This document shows positions 16,012-24,961 of a DNA stretch of 64,000 bases, piece by piece. The translations under genes and the position numbers were made by a program. Under the pieces are notes generated by a model that saw nothing but the letters and a program-made list of their open reading frames with translations, was not told the origin of the DNA and made no database searches. Every line of letters begins with the position of its first letter. Position 1 is the first letter of the stretch. The stretch comes from Streptomyces carminius (GTDB taxonomy: Bacteria; Actinomycetota; Actinomycetes; Streptomycetales; Streptomycetaceae), in assembly GCF_002794255.1 (NCBI RefSeq), contig NZ_PGGW01000038.1:62001-126000 (forward strand). Direction: 5' to 3'.

Positions 16012-17124
16012 ATGTCCGACCCGACTTCGGCATCCGGCACCCAGCCCCTCCTGCAGCCCGTTCGACTGGGCGCGCTCGAACTGCCCAACCGCGTCGTCAT
16101 GGCTCCCATGACGCGCTCCCGGGCCACCAACGCGGAACTGGCCCCCACCGCCCTGCACGCCACCTACTACACGCAGCGTGCCGGCGCCGGCCTGATCATC
16201 AGCGAAGGAACCTGGGTCAGCCCGGACGCGATCGGCTTCATCAACGTCCCCGGCATCTACACGGACGCTCAGACCGCCGGCTGGGCCAAGGTCACCGAAT
16301 CCGTGCACGCGGCGGGAGGCAGGATCATCTCGCAGATCGGCCACGTCGGCGCCGTCTCCCATCCCGACCACCTCGGTGGCCGCCTCCCCGCCGGTCCCTC
16401 GGCGATCAACCCCCGGGATATGTCCTTCACTCCCGACGGCCCGAAGGACACGGTCACGCCCCGCGCCCTGACCGCGGCGGAGATCGCCACCACGATCGAC
16501 ACCTACCGGCGGGCCGCCGCCAACGCTCTGCGCGCCGGCTTCGACGGCCTGGAGATCCACGCGCAGGCATCCCACCTCGTGGCCCAGTTCCTCAACCCCC
16601 GCCTGAACCAGCGCACCGACGCCTACGGCGGCAGCAGTGAGAAGCGGGCCCAGTTCCTGTTTGACGTCGTGGACGCCGTCAGCAGCGTGTGGGGCAGCGA
16701 CCGCGTCGGCGTCAGACTGTCCCCCTACTGGCGTCGCGAGCCGTCCTTCACCGCGGACGACGAGGTGCTGGCCGACTACGACCTGCTCCTCAAGCGCCTC
16801 AGCGACACCGACCTGGCCTATCTCCACCTCCTGGGACCGGAACCCCACACGGGCACCGACGACACCTCCACCGCGTTCACCCGCTTCCGAACCCACTACC
16901 GCGGTGCCGTCATCGCCAATCTCGGCTTCACGCAGGCGACAGGCAACGAGCTACTCGAACGAGAGTTGGCTGACGCGGTTTCCTTCGGCGCTCCCTTCAT
17001 CGCCAATCCGGACCTCGTCGATCGGTTCGCCCACGGTCATCCTGTCGCCGCCGGCGACCGCGACACGTACTACGCCGGTGGTGCGGAGGGATACACGGAC
17101 TACCCCACCGTGACCGGGTCCTAG
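16012..17124 (+). CDS. Old Yellow Enzyme-family alkene reductase with altered active site
   Basis: The protein has 370 aa, usual length. The FMN-binding barrel is clear: LPNRVVMAPMTRSRA near 25-38, IISQIGHVGAVSHP, RTDAYGGSSEKR and IANLGFTQ. OYEs bind substrate oxygen through a His plus His/Asn three residues later, with a proton-donating Tyr nearby. Here the segment reads EIHAQASHLVAQFL (181-194): His183 is present, residue 186 is Ala instead of Asn/His, and residue 188 is His instead of Tyr. The surrounding alignment has no gap. It is the third gene of the TetR-flanked redox set, 65 nt after the previous gene. Confidence 0.9.
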   Translation: MSDPTSASGTQPLLQPVRLGALELPNRVVMAPMTRSRATNAELAPTALHATYYTQRAGAGLIISEGTWVSPDAIGFINVPGIYTDAQTAGWAKVTESVHAAGGRIISQIGHVGAVSHPDHLGGRLPAGPSAINPRDMSFTPDGPKDTVTPRALTAAEIATTIDTYRRAAANALRAGFDGLEIHAQASHLVAQFLNPRLNQRTDAYGGSSEKRAQFLFDVVDAVSSVWGSDRVGVRLSPYWRREPSFTADDEVLADYDLLLKRLSDTDLAYLHLLGPEPHTGTDDTSTAFTRFRTHYRGAVIANLGFTQATGNELLERELADAVSFGAPFIANPDLVDRFAHGHPVAAGDRDTYYAGGAEGYTDYPTVTGS

Positions 17125-17170
17125 GTGTACTGACCCGCGAGGTTGGGATCGGCCGGTCGTTGGTCCGGGT

Positions 17171-18016
17171 GTGCCGTTGAGTGATGCGCAGTGGGCGCGG
17201 ATCGAGCCGTCGCTCCCGGACCGGACGCCGAGGCGGGGTGGCCGGTGGCGGGACCGTCGTGAGGTGATCGATACGACCGCCTTCGAGTTCCGGACCGGGG
17301 CCCGGTGGGTGCGCCTGCCGCAGAAGTACGGCAACTGGCGAGGCGTCTACAACCGGCTGCGGATGTGGGCCGTCGACGGCACGTGGGAGCGGGTGTTCAC
17401 CGCCCTGGTGGCTCAGGCCGACGCGGACGAGGACGTCGGCTGGGCCGTGTCCGTGGACTGAGACGATCGTGCGGGCTCACCAGCATGCGGCCGGGGCCCG
17501 CAGAAAGGGGCCCGGGCCGGCGAGCCGGCCGACCACGCCATCGGCCGGTCCCGCGGCGGACTGACCACGAAGACCCACCTCGCGGCTGACGGCCGGTGCC
17601 GGCCACTCGCGTTCGTCCTCACCGCCGGCCAGGCCGGCGACGCACCCGCTTTCACGGACGTCATGGCCCGCTTGCGTGTCCTCCGCCCTCTTGGACAGCC
17701 CCGCACCAGGCCGGGCCTGGTCCCGGCCGACAGGGCGTACTCCTCCCGCGCGATCCGCGGCCACCTGCGCAGACGCAGCATCCGCGCGGTGATCCCGGAA
17801 CGGGCCGGCCAGCAGGCCAACCGGCGGCAGCGCGGACAGGCCGGTGGCAGACCGCCGGCCTTCGACCGCGAGGCACACAAGCAACGCGACACCGCCGAGC
17901 GGTGCATCAACCGCCTGAAGCAGTGGCGCGGCATCGCCACCCGCTACGAGAAGACCGCGACCATCCACCTGGCCGGACTCCACATCGCAGGCATCTTCTT
18001 CTGGCCCGCCCGCCGA
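17171..18016 (+). pseudogene. IS5-family transposase with two compensating frameshifts
   Basis: GTG 17171 opens MPLSDAQWARIEPSLPD, the normal N-terminus of this IS5 group. The frame reaches the first catalytic Asp (AVSVD) and hits TGA at 17459-17461. The expected next residues TIVRAHQHAAGARRKG read in the +1 frame (17463 on). By about 17511 the original frame resumes (GEPADHAIGRSRGGL) and continues through VPADRAYSSRAI and DTAERCINRLKQWRGI, where the second Asp and the Glu are expected. The terminal stop is also lost. The IS boundaries are not resolved. Confidence 0.85.
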
Positions 18017-18162
18017 CCCGGACGAAACTGCCTGGCACTGTTCCGCATCACCGTTCCGCCCGGCCCACACGGTGTCCGTCCGCCGTGGACCGGGCGGAGC
18101 GGCGTCACCCGAATGGCGGTCGCCGAGTGGCCGCTCCCGTGGTGGAGGCCGACCGTGGCAGT

Positions 18163-18185
18163 CGGGTGGCGTCTTCCGCCACCCG
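18163..18185 (+). promoter_or_regulatory. Hairpin in the leader of the excalibur gene
   Basis: CGGGTGGCG (18163-18171) and CGCCACCCG (18177-18185) form a perfect 9-bp stem with loop TCTTC. It sits 30 nt before the start codon at 18216. It could be a terminator of the preceding IS or a leader structure. Confidence 0.5.
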
Positions 18186-18215
18186 GTCGGCAGAGCACCG
18201 ATGCGGGAGGATCCC

Positions 18216-18689
18216 ATGCGACTGCGTACCGCCGCCGCGGCATGCGCCCTGGCGGCGCTGACCCCGCTGCCCACGGCCGGGACCGCGTGGTCCCAGCCCG
18301 ACCTGGACTGTGCGGACTTCGAGTCCCGGGAGGCCGCCCAGCGCGTCCTTGACGGACAGGACGGTGATCCGTACGGCCTGGACGCCGACGACGACGGGCG
18401 CGCCTGCGAGTCACTGTCCTCCGAGGGAGGCGACCGGGGCGAGGTCGGTGACCCGCTCACGCCCGAGGACAGGGACGTGGACGAAGACGGAGACGTGGAC
18501 GGAGACGGAGACGGGGACGGCGGGGCCGGGATCCCGGGCGGTTCCGTCGACGCCGGAGACGGCGGCACGGCCCCCGGCGACATCGGGCCCGCGCTCTCCG
18601 TGGCGGCCGGCCTCGGCCTGGCCGCGGGCGGTGCGGTGCTGGTCCGCCGGCGCCGTACGGCGGCCGGCTCCGCGGACCGGGGAGCCTGA
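18216..18689 (+). CDS. Secreted excalibur calcium-binding-domain protein
   Basis: The protein has 157 aa from ATG 18216, with GGGAGG upstream. Residues 1-26 are a signal peptide. The excalibur domain (about 28-65, DLDCADFESREAAQRVL ... DADDDGRACE) holds the two Cys and the DxDxDG calcium loop. An acidic linker rich in DGD repeats follows, then a hydrophobic segment (ALSVAAGLGLAAGGAVLV) and RRRR. This C-terminal layout resembles a cell-wall sorting signal, yet no LPxTG-like pentapeptide is visible. The next gene is a sortase. Confidence 0.85.
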   Translation: MRLRTAAAACALAALTPLPTAGTAWSQPDLDCADFESREAAQRVLDGQDGDPYGLDADDDGRACESLSSEGGDRGEVGDPLTPEDRDVDEDGDVDGDGDGDGGAGIPGGSVDAGDGGTAPGDIGPALSVAAGLGLAAGGAVLVRRRRTAAGSADRGA

Positions 18690-18735
18690 GATCCTCCGGC
18701 CCACGGGACGGCACCGCCGTCCCCGGCGCCGCCTG

Positions 18736-19398
18736 GTGCCCCGGCGGGGCGGTGACCTCCGCGCGGCCGCCACAACCGCGGGCACCACCGCCTTCTGCGC
18801 ACTGGCGCTGACCCTTCCCGGCTGCGGGGACGCCCCGGACTCCGTCCGCGCGGCCGGTACCCGGCCGGAGGCGGGCCGGTTCCCGGACCGGGCCCCGGAG
18901 AAGGGGACGAACCGGCCCGGACCGGCGGCGGAGAAAGCCGTTCCGATACGTGTCCGCGTTCCGGCCATCGGTGTGGCGGCGCCCGTCGGGCCCCTGGTGA
19001 CCGGGCCGGACGGAGTCCTGCCGCCGCCCGAGAGCCCCGGTGCCGCAGGCTGGTGGCGGGACGGCCCCGAACCGGGCGAACCGGGCCCCGCGGTCCTGGT
19101 CGGCCACTACGACTCCGCCACCGGCCCGGCCGTCTTCCACCGCCTCGCCGAACTGCGGCCCGGCGACCGGATCGCCGTCGACCGCGCCGACGGCACCACG
19201 GTCTCGTTCACCGTGCGCGGTGTGGCCGCGCACCGGCGGGACGCCTTCCCCACCGACCGGGTCTACGGCGGCACCGGTGGCCGTCCGGCCCTCCGGCTGA
19301 TCACCTGCGCGGGCCGGTACGACCGGGCCGCGGGCCGCTACACCGGGAACCTGGTCGTCCTCGCGGCGACGGTACCGCCGGACGGGCCGCGCGGATGA
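18736..19398 (+). CDS. Class F-type sortase, lipoprotein-like
   Basis: The protein has 220 aa if GTG 18736 is the start; the start is uncertain because no good ribosome-binding site is seen. A hydrophobic segment ends in LTLPGC (Cys30), which could be a lipobox. The sortase domain begins near residue 70. Catalytic residues are His124 (VLVGHYDS), Cys191 (LRLITCAG) and an Arg at 194 or 201. Class F sortases are common in actinobacteria with few known substrates. The upstream excalibur protein is the natural candidate partner. Confidence 0.85.
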   Translation: MPRRGGDLRAAATTAGTTAFCALALTLPGCGDAPDSVRAAGTRPEAGRFPDRAPEKGTNRPGPAAEKAVPIRVRVPAIGVAAPVGPLVTGPDGVLPPPESPGAAGWWRDGPEPGEPGPAVLVGHYDSATGPAVFHRLAELRPGDRIAVDRADGTTVSFTVRGVAAHRRDAFPTDRVYGGTGGRPALRLITCAGRYDRAAGRYTGNLVVLAATVPPDGPRG

Positions 19399-19406
19399 TC
19401 AGCCGG

Positions 19407-19424
19407 ACGGCCCGGACGGGCCGT
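19407..19424. terminator. Bidirectional terminator hairpin
   Basis: ACGGCCCG (19407-19414) pairs perfectly with CGGGCCGT (19417-19424), between the sortase stop (19398) and the convergent gene ending at 19424. Confidence 0.5.
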
Positions 19425-20803
19425 CACCCGGCAGGTGAGGTACGGGAGCCCAGGGCCTCCAGCCGTTGCCGGGCGACGGGCACATGGCGCGGGTCGAGCG
19501 CGGGAAGCCGGCCCAGCAGGTCCAGCAGCTCCGGTCCCAGCTCCCGGGCGGCGTCCGGGTCGGTGACATGGTGCCAGCAGTAGTGGGCGCCCTGCGCCGC
19601 GGCGAGCAGCTCGGGGGCGTCAGAGGACTGGTGGGCCAGCCGGGAGCGGGCGGCGGCGATCCACAGCCGGGTGGCCTGCGGGTAGTTCTCGGCGATCCGG
19701 GCCAGGTCGGCGCGGATCTCCGCCCAGTGGACGGCCTCCGCGGAGTTCGGCCCGTGGCGGCGCATCGCGTGCTGCTCCCAGGCGGCGGCCATGGCCGCCG
19801 CCTCGTTGTGCCGTCCGGCCTGTGCGGCCTCCCAGATCACCGGACGGGGATCGGCCTCGGCGGGGAGCTGCCGCGGTACGGCGGGCAGCGTGGCGGCCGG
19901 TGCCCGGGCGGGCACCGGGGCCGGCGGCCCCGCCGGAGCGGCCGCGGCCGGCGGGGCCACCGGGGCCGGTCCGGGGTGCGGCGGCGTTCCGGGGGGCCCG
20001 GGAGCGTCCGGAGCCGCCGCGGCGGCGGGCGAGGACCGGTCCGCCGCCCGCCGCCGCTGGACCTGGGCGAGCAGGCGCCGGATGTCGGTCCGGGGCTCGC
20101 CGGTCCCGGACAGGGCGTCGAGCTGCCCGCTCCGGGGCAGGACCAGGGTGCCCGGCGGCAGAGCGGCGGCGGACACCGCCGCCGAGTGCAGCAGGCTGTT
20201 GCCGGGCCGCCCGGCCTCCTGGCGCAACTGCTCGACCAGCTGCCGGGTGTAGGGGCTGACGCCCTCGGTGCCCGCCAGGCCGGGCGGTACGACGACCCCG
20301 CACAGCGGCAGTTGCTCGCAGACGGCGTCGGGCCGCTCCTGCAGCCGGGCCCAGGCATGCCGGTCGGCGGCGAGGTCGGCGAACACCACGGTGGTTCCCG
20401 CCGGGCGGGTGCGCAGCTCGTTGCGGAGCCAGGACCACGGCAGCGCGCTGTAGCGGACGGTCCCCGGAGTGGTGCCGGTCAGGGCCAGATGCAGCTCACG
20501 CCGGCGGCGGTCGGCGGTGAGCCGCCCGGAGAGGTACAGCAGGACCGGCCCGGACGCCGCGACGGCGGCCCGCAGCCGCAGCAGGACCGAGTTGGGGTCG
20601 TGGACGCCGTCGAGATGCACCAGGTCGGTGGGGAGGGAGCTGTCCAGCAGCACCGGGGTGGGAACGGTGGCCAGGGCCGCCAGGTTGGCGCTGGGGGTGA
20701 TCTGCGGGCGCCGCCGGTGCACGGCGCGGTCCCCGGCGACCAGGAGGACGTGTCCGCGCCGCTGATACTGACTTCCGTGTGTCTGCGCCCCGTTGGCATG
20801 CAT
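19424..20803 (-). CDS. Caspase-like fold without catalytic dyad, plus helical C-terminal domain
   Basis: The protein has 459 aa and no family name I can state for certain. Residues 17-150 have the layout of actinobacterial caspase-like (C14) domains: GHVLLVAGDRAVH, then GPVLLYLSGRLTADRRRRE (85-103), ELHLALTGT, ALPWSWLRNEL and VVFADLAAD (139-147). Active members carry YxxGHG at the first site and DCC-SG at the second. Here these are LSGR and ADLA, so the His-Cys dyad is absent. Residues about 150-260 continue the alpha/beta part, 260-330 are a Pro/Ala linker, and 340-459 are helical, TPR-like. It is probably a cytoplasmic scaffold or sensor. The caspase link is inferred from pattern alone. Confidence 0.7.
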   Translation of the reverse strand: MHANGAQTHGSQYQRRGHVLLVAGDRAVHRRRPQITPSANLAALATVPTPVLLDSSLPTDLVHLDGVHDPNSVLLRLRAAVAASGPVLLYLSGRLTADRRRRELHLALTGTTPGTVRYSALPWSWLRNELRTRPAGTTVVFADLAADRHAWARLQERPDAVCEQLPLCGVVVPPGLAGTEGVSPYTRQLVEQLRQEAGRPGNSLLHSAAVSAAALPPGTLVLPRSGQLDALSGTGEPRTDIRRLLAQVQRRRAADRSSPAAAAAPDAPGPPGTPPHPGPAPVAPPAAAAPAGPPAPVPARAPAATLPAVPRQLPAEADPRPVIWEAAQAGRHNEAAAMAAAWEQHAMRRHGPNSAEAVHWAEIRADLARIAENYPQATRLWIAAARSRLAHQSSDAPELLAAAQGAHYCWHHVTDPDAARELGPELLDLLGRLPALDPRHVPVARQRLEALGSRTSPAG

Positions 20804-20929
20804 GGATGCACCGTACGCCGGAACCGGGCGGTGTTCTCAGCCGGGCCGCGGATACCGGGGCGAGTGGCCCGGGCGGATGTCCGCAGGGGCAGGTTCCGGG
20901 CCTGTCTCCCGCGGTCGCGCGGCTCCGTG

Positions 20930-21064
20930 TCACGCGTTTCTCCGGCTCTGGCCGGTGAGGCGCCGCAGCAGCCAGGAGGTGCCGTTCAGCCCCCAGATGA
21001 GGAGCGCCAGGGCGAGGACGGGCGCGACTGTCAGGCCGATGATGAGAAAGACGCTCTCCGGCAT
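20930..21064 (-). CDS. 44-aa single-pass membrane protein
   Basis: ATG 21064 with AGGAGG upstream opens a 44-aa protein beginning MPESVFLIIGLTVAPVL. It has one transmembrane helix (about 5-29) and a basic tail (LLRRLTGQSRRNA). It lies 116 nt downstream of the SulP transporter on the same strand and may be cotranscribed with it as an accessory subunit. The function is unknown. Confidence 0.65.
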   Translation of the reverse strand: MPESVFLIIGLTVAPVLALALLIWGLNGTSWLLRRLTGQSRRNA

Positions 21065-21180
21065 GGTGATCCTCCTGGTCGGACGAGGGGTGCCCGGCCG
21101 GGACCGGCCGGATGTTCCACCGTTGCCCCGTCCGGCGCCGGACACTCCTGCCGACCGCGGCACCCGGCCCGTCCGCCCGG

Positions 21181-22695
21181 TCAGTGGGTGTCGGCGAGTT
21201 GTCCGGCGAGTTTGCCGTGCATGGCGGCGCTGGGTTTGTTGAGGCCGATGATGGTGACCTTCTTGCCGCGGGCGGCGTACTTGGTCTCGACGGCGTCCAG
21301 GGCGGCGACGGAGGAGGCGTCCCAGATGTGGGCGTCGGTCAGGTCGATGACGACGTCCTCGGGGTCGCCGGTGTAGTCGAACTGGTAGACCAGGTCGTTG
21401 GAGGAGGCGAAGAACAGTTCGCCGGTGACGGCGTAGACGACGCTGGTGCCGTCGGGGTCGGTGACGGCGGTGACCTCGGCCAGGTGGGCGACGCGGCGGG
21501 CGAAGGCGACCATGGCGGTGAGGACGCCGGTGATGACGCCGATGGCGAGGTTGTGGGTGGCCACCACCACGGCGACGGTGACGGTCATGACGACGGTCTC
21601 GCTGAGGGGCAGCCGCTTGAGGGTCCTGGGGTGGACGGAGTGCCAGTCGAAGGTGGCGAAGGCCACCAGGATCATCACCGCGACCAGGGCGGCCATGGGG
21701 ATGGTGGAGACCACGGGGCCGAGGGTGACGACCAGGATGAGCAGGAAGACGCCGGCCAGGAAGGTGGACAGGCGGGTGCGGGCGCCGGCGGTCTTGACGT
21801 TGATCATGGTCTGGCCGATCATGGCGCAGCCGCCCATGCCGCCGAACAGGCCGGTGACGACGTTGGCGATGCCCTGGCCGATGGACTCGCGGGTCTTGCC
21901 CGAGTGGGTGTCGGTGATGTCGTCGACCAGCTTGGCCGTCATCAGCGACTCCATCAGCCCCACCAGGGCCAGGGCGAGGGCGTAGGGGGCGATGGTGGTC
22001 AGGGTGTCCACGGTGAAGGGAACGTCGGGCAGGCCGGGGGTGGGCAGGGCGGAGGGGAGGTCGCCCTTGTCGCCGACGGTGGGCACCGCGATGCCGGCGG
22101 CCACCGTGATCACGGTGAGGATGACGATGGAGACCAGCGGGGCGGGCACCGCCCTGGTCAGGCGGGGGAAGAAGATCATCAGGGCCAGGCCGCCGAGCAT
22201 GAGCGGGTAGACGGCCCAGGGGACGTCGGTGAACTCGGGCACCTGGGCGAGGAAGATGAGGATGGCCAGGGCGTTGACGAAGCCGACCATCACCGAGCGG
22301 GGCACGAAGCGCATCAGCCGGGCCACGCCCAGCGCGCCGAGCGCGATCTGCATCAGGCCGCCCAGGATGACGGCGGCGATCAGGTGGCCCAGGCCGTACT
22401 CGTGGTTGAGGGGGGCGATGACCAGGGCGATGGCGCCGGTGGCGGCGGAGATCATCGCGGAGCGGCCGCCGACGACGGCGATGGTCACGGCCATGGTGAA
22501 GGAGGCGAACAGGCCCACGGCCGGGTCCACTCCGGCGATGATGGAGAAGGAGATCGCCTCGGGGATCAGGGCCAGGGCGACGACCAGGCCGGCCAGCACC
22601 TCGGTGCGGAAGACCTTCGCCGAGGACAGCCACTCGGGGCGGGAGGGGCGGCGGGGCAGGCGCAGCCGCAAGGCTGCGGAGGTGTCAGCGGACAT
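21181..22695 (-). CDS. SulP-family anion transporter with STAS domain
   Basis: The protein has 504 aa. The SulP membrane domain runs from about 25 to 400: the signature [34 protein letters not shown], and [16 protein letters not shown]. The C-terminal STAS domain (about 410-495) contains [20 protein letters not shown]. Relatives transport sulfate, bicarbonate or other anions. A gamma-carbonic-anhydrase-like gene lies 12 kb away but is not linked. It is divergent from a MerR regulator. Confidence 0.95.
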   Translation of the reverse strand: MSADTSAALRLRLPRRPSRPEWLSSAKVFRTEVLAGLVVALALIPEAISFSIIAGVDPAVGLFASFTMAVTIAVVGGRSAMISAATGAIALVIAPLNHEYGLGHLIAAVILGGLMQIALGALGVARLMRFVPRSVMVGFVNALAILIFLAQVPEFTDVPWAVYPLMLGGLALMIFFPRLTRAVPAPLVSIVILTVITVAAGIAVPTVGDKGDLPSALPTPGLPDVPFTVDTLTTIAPYALALALVGLMESLMTAKLVDDITDTHSGKTRESIGQGIANVVTGLFGGMGGCAMIGQTMINVKTAGARTRLSTFLAGVFLLILVVTLGPVVSTIPMAALVAVMILVAFATFDWHSVHPRTLKRLPLSETVVMTVTVAVVVATHNLAIGVITGVLTAMVAFARRVAHLAEVTAVTDPDGTSVVYAVTGELFFASSNDLVYQFDYTGDPEDVVIDLTDAHIWDASSVAALDAVETKYAARGKKVTIIGLNKPSAAMHGKLAGQLADTH

Positions 22696-23043
22696 GCATC
22701 CGTTTCCATGTCGGGCGCGCGGGCGTTTCGGCGTGCGCGCGCAGTGTGCGTGGCTCCGCGGGGGAGCGGGAGGGACCGGTCGGCCGCGGCCGTCGCCGGT
22801 GACGGGGGCGCAACCGGGGATCGGCGGATGTGGGGGGCCGCCGGTCGGGCATCATTGCCCGACGAGGTTCGGGAGGGCGGTGTTCCGCCCATGAACAAAA
22901 CCCTACCCTGACGTGAGGGATGACTGTGGCCGCTGCCTTGTGAATCGCAGGTGAACCCTGTGTGGGGCCTTGTGATTCATCTCACGCGATAGAGTTTGGT
23001 TCAGGAATCCGAAAAGTGTTCGGGCACCGGAGGGGATGGGGCA
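22696..23043. promoter_or_regulatory. SulP/MerR divergent intergenic region
   Basis: This is 348 bp without a gene. Near the merR side CCCTGACGTGAGGG (22906-22919) is a 14-bp near-palindrome around ACGT, resembling MerR-family dyads such as CCTCAAG..CTTGAGG. A second pair of elements, TGTGAATC at about 22938 and GATTCATC at about 22974, flanks a GTGTGGGGCC segment. Either could be the MerR operator. Confidence 0.5.
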
Positions 23044-23445
23044 GTGGCGGAGGAGCAGCGGATGCGGATCGGCGAGGTGGCCGAGCGCACGGGCCTGTCG
23101 CTGCGCACCATCCGGCACTACGAGGAGGTCGGCCTGGTGGCCCCCTCCGCCCGCACCAAGGGCGGCTTCCGGCTCTACACCGCCGCCGACGTGGAGCGGC
23201 TGATGGTCATCCGCCGGATGAAGCCGCTGGACTTCTCCCTGGAGGAGATGCGCGACCTGCTGGCCATCACCGACCGGCTCTCGGCCGCCGAGCCGCTGGA
23301 GGCCGCCGAGCACGAGCGGCTGCGGGAGCGCCTGGACGCCTACCGCAAGGTCGCCGACGCCCGCTGCGAGACCCTGCGCGCCCGGCTGCTGGCCGCCGAG
23401 GACTTCGCCGCCACCCTCCGCCGCAAGCTGGATTCCCGGGACTGA
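23044..23445 (+). CDS. MerR-family transcriptional regulator
   Basis: The protein has 133 aa from GTG 23044 (GGAGGGG 8 nt upstream); ATG 23062 is an alternative. The DNA-binding domain reads MRIGEVAERTGLSLRTIRHYEEVGLVAPSA-type, followed by the second winged-helix half (GFRLYTAADVERL) and a coiled-coil dimerisation helix (HERLRERLDAYRKVADARCETL). There is a single Cys and no long effector domain, so no metal is suggested. It is divergent from sulP. Confidence 0.93.
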   Translation: MAEEQRMRIGEVAERTGLSLRTIRHYEEVGLVAPSARTKGGFRLYTAADVERLMVIRRMKPLDFSLEEMRDLLAITDRLSAAEPLEAAEHERLRERLDAYRKVADARCETLRARLLAAEDFAATLRRKLDSRD

Positions 23446-23482
23446 ACGGGGGCGTCGGGCCACCACCGCCCGGGCGGGGCGG

Positions 23483-23525
23483 CGCGGGAACGCGACCGGT
23501 CCCCCGATCCGGTCGCGTCCCCGCG
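23483..23525. terminator. Strong bidirectional terminator hairpin
   Basis: CGCGGGAACGCGACCGG (23483-23499) pairs with 23509-23525 with a single mismatch across 17 bp; the loop is TCCCCCGAT. It separates convergent merR and the flavoprotein gene. Confidence 0.75.
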
Positions 23526-23539
23526 GGCGAAGGGAGCGG

Positions 23540-24961
23540 TCACGCGCCGCAGCAGCCGCCGGCCGGGGTCGCGTCGGCGGTCTCGGCCGCCTCGGCCGGG
23601 GGGACCGGAGCCTCGGTGCCGAGTCGGATGGGCTGCGGCTCCGGTGCGGCGCAGCAGCCGCCGCCGTCGCCCTCGGCGGCCTCGGGGGCGTCGAACAGTC
23701 CGCTGCCGCCGCACACGCCGGTCTCGGGCAGGGTGAGCTCCACGCGGTCGGCGGCGGCGGTGTCGCCGGCGAGGGCGGCGGCCACGGAGCGGACCTGCTC
23801 GTAGCCGGTCATGGCCAGGAACGTCGGCGCGCGGCCGTAGGACTTCATCCCCACCAGGTAGACGCCGGTCTCGGGCTGGGACAGCTCGCGGTGGCCGTGC
23901 GGGTAGACGGTGCCGCAGGAGTGCTGGTTGGGGTCGATCAGCGGCGCGAGGGCGGCCGGTGCCTGGAGGCGTTCGTCCAGGTTCAGGCGGACCTCGGACA
24001 GGAACGACAGGTCGGGGCGGAACCCGGTCAGCACGATGACCTCGTCCACCGGCTCGGTGCGGCGGCCGTCCTCGCCGGTCAGCACCAGGCGTCCGTCGCC
24101 GTCGCGTTCGACGGCCGCGGTGCGGAAGCCGGTGACCGCGCTCGCGTGCCCGGCGTCGACGGCCGCCCTGGCCGCCAGGCCGAGGGCGCCGCGGGCGGGG
24201 AGCTGGTCGGCCTCTCCACCGCCGAAAGTGGCGCCGGAGATGCCGCGGCGCAGGATCCACAGCGCCTTCGTTCCGGCGCCGTCGGTGGCCCGGGCGAGGT
24301 CGGCCAGAGTCGCGAGGGCGGTGAAGGCGGAGGCGCCGGAACCGATGACGGCGGTGCGCCGGCCCGCGTAGCGGGCGCGGACGGCCGGGTCGGACAGGTC
24401 GGGGACGCGGTAGGCGATCCGGTCGGCCGCCGCCTGCTCGCCGAGCGCCGGGAGCCCGTCGCCGCCGGCCGGACCTGGGGTGGCCCAGGTGCCGGAGGCG
24501 TCGACGACCGCACGCGCCGGGACGCGCTCCTCGTGACCGTCGGTGTGCCGGAGGTGGACGGTGAAGGGCTGGGCGGCGCGGTCGGCGTCCACGACGCGGT
24601 CCCGCCCGGCGCGGGCGACGCCGGTGACGGTGGTGCCGTAACGCACCCGGTCGCCCAGGACGCCGGCCAGCGGCTCCAGGTAGTGCTCGGCCCAGTCGGC
24701 ACCGGAGGGGTAGGTGCCGGGGTCGGGCCGTACCCAGCCGGTGGGGGCCAGCAGCTTCTCGGCGGCCGGGTCGACGACCTCGCCCCAGGTGGAGAACAGC
24801 CGTACGTGCGACCACTGGCGCACCGCCGTGCCCGCGCCCGGCCCGGCCTCCACCACCAGCGGCTCCAGGCCGCGTTCGGTCAGGTGCGCGGCGGCGGCCA
24901 GGCCGATGGGGCCGGCGCCGATCACGACGACCGGGAGCTGCTGCTCGCTCATGGCGTTCAT
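23540..24961 (-). CDS. FAD/NAD(P)-binding oxidoreductase with Cys-rich tail (ars-linked)
   Basis: The protein has 473 aa from ATG 24961, with AAGGAG about 9 nt upstream. An FAD-binding VVIGAGPIGLAAAAHL (11-26), a second dinucleotide site RRTAVIGSGASAFTALATL near 190, and VIVLTGFRPDLSFL match flavin monooxygenases. The C-terminal ~70 residues carry clustered cysteines (GVCGGSGL, GGGCCAAP, GGCCGA), typical of proteins handling thiophilic metalloids. It is divergent from arsR, so a role in arsenic or organoarsenical redox is inferred. The exact reaction is unknown. Confidence 0.85.
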   Translation of the reverse strand: MNAMSEQQLPVVVIGAGPIGLAAAAHLTERGLEPLVVEAGPGAGTAVRQWSHVRLFSTWGEVVDPAAEKLLAPTGWVRPDPGTYPSGADWAEHYLEPLAGVLGDRVRYGTTVTGVARAGRDRVVDADRAAQPFTVHLRHTDGHEERVPARAVVDASGTWATPGPAGGDGLPALGEQAAADRIAYRVPDLSDPAVRARYAGRRTAVIGSGASAFTALATLADLARATDGAGTKALWILRRGISGATFGGGEADQLPARGALGLAARAAVDAGHASAVTGFRTAAVERDGDGRLVLTGEDGRRTEPVDEVIVLTGFRPDLSFLSEVRLNLDERLQAPAALAPLIDPNQHSCGTVYPHGHRELSQPETGVYLVGMKSYGRAPTFLAMTGYEQVRSVAAALAGDTAAADRVELTLPETGVCGGSGLFDAPEAAEGDGGGCCAAPEPQPIRLGTEAPVPPAEAAETADATPAGGCCGA

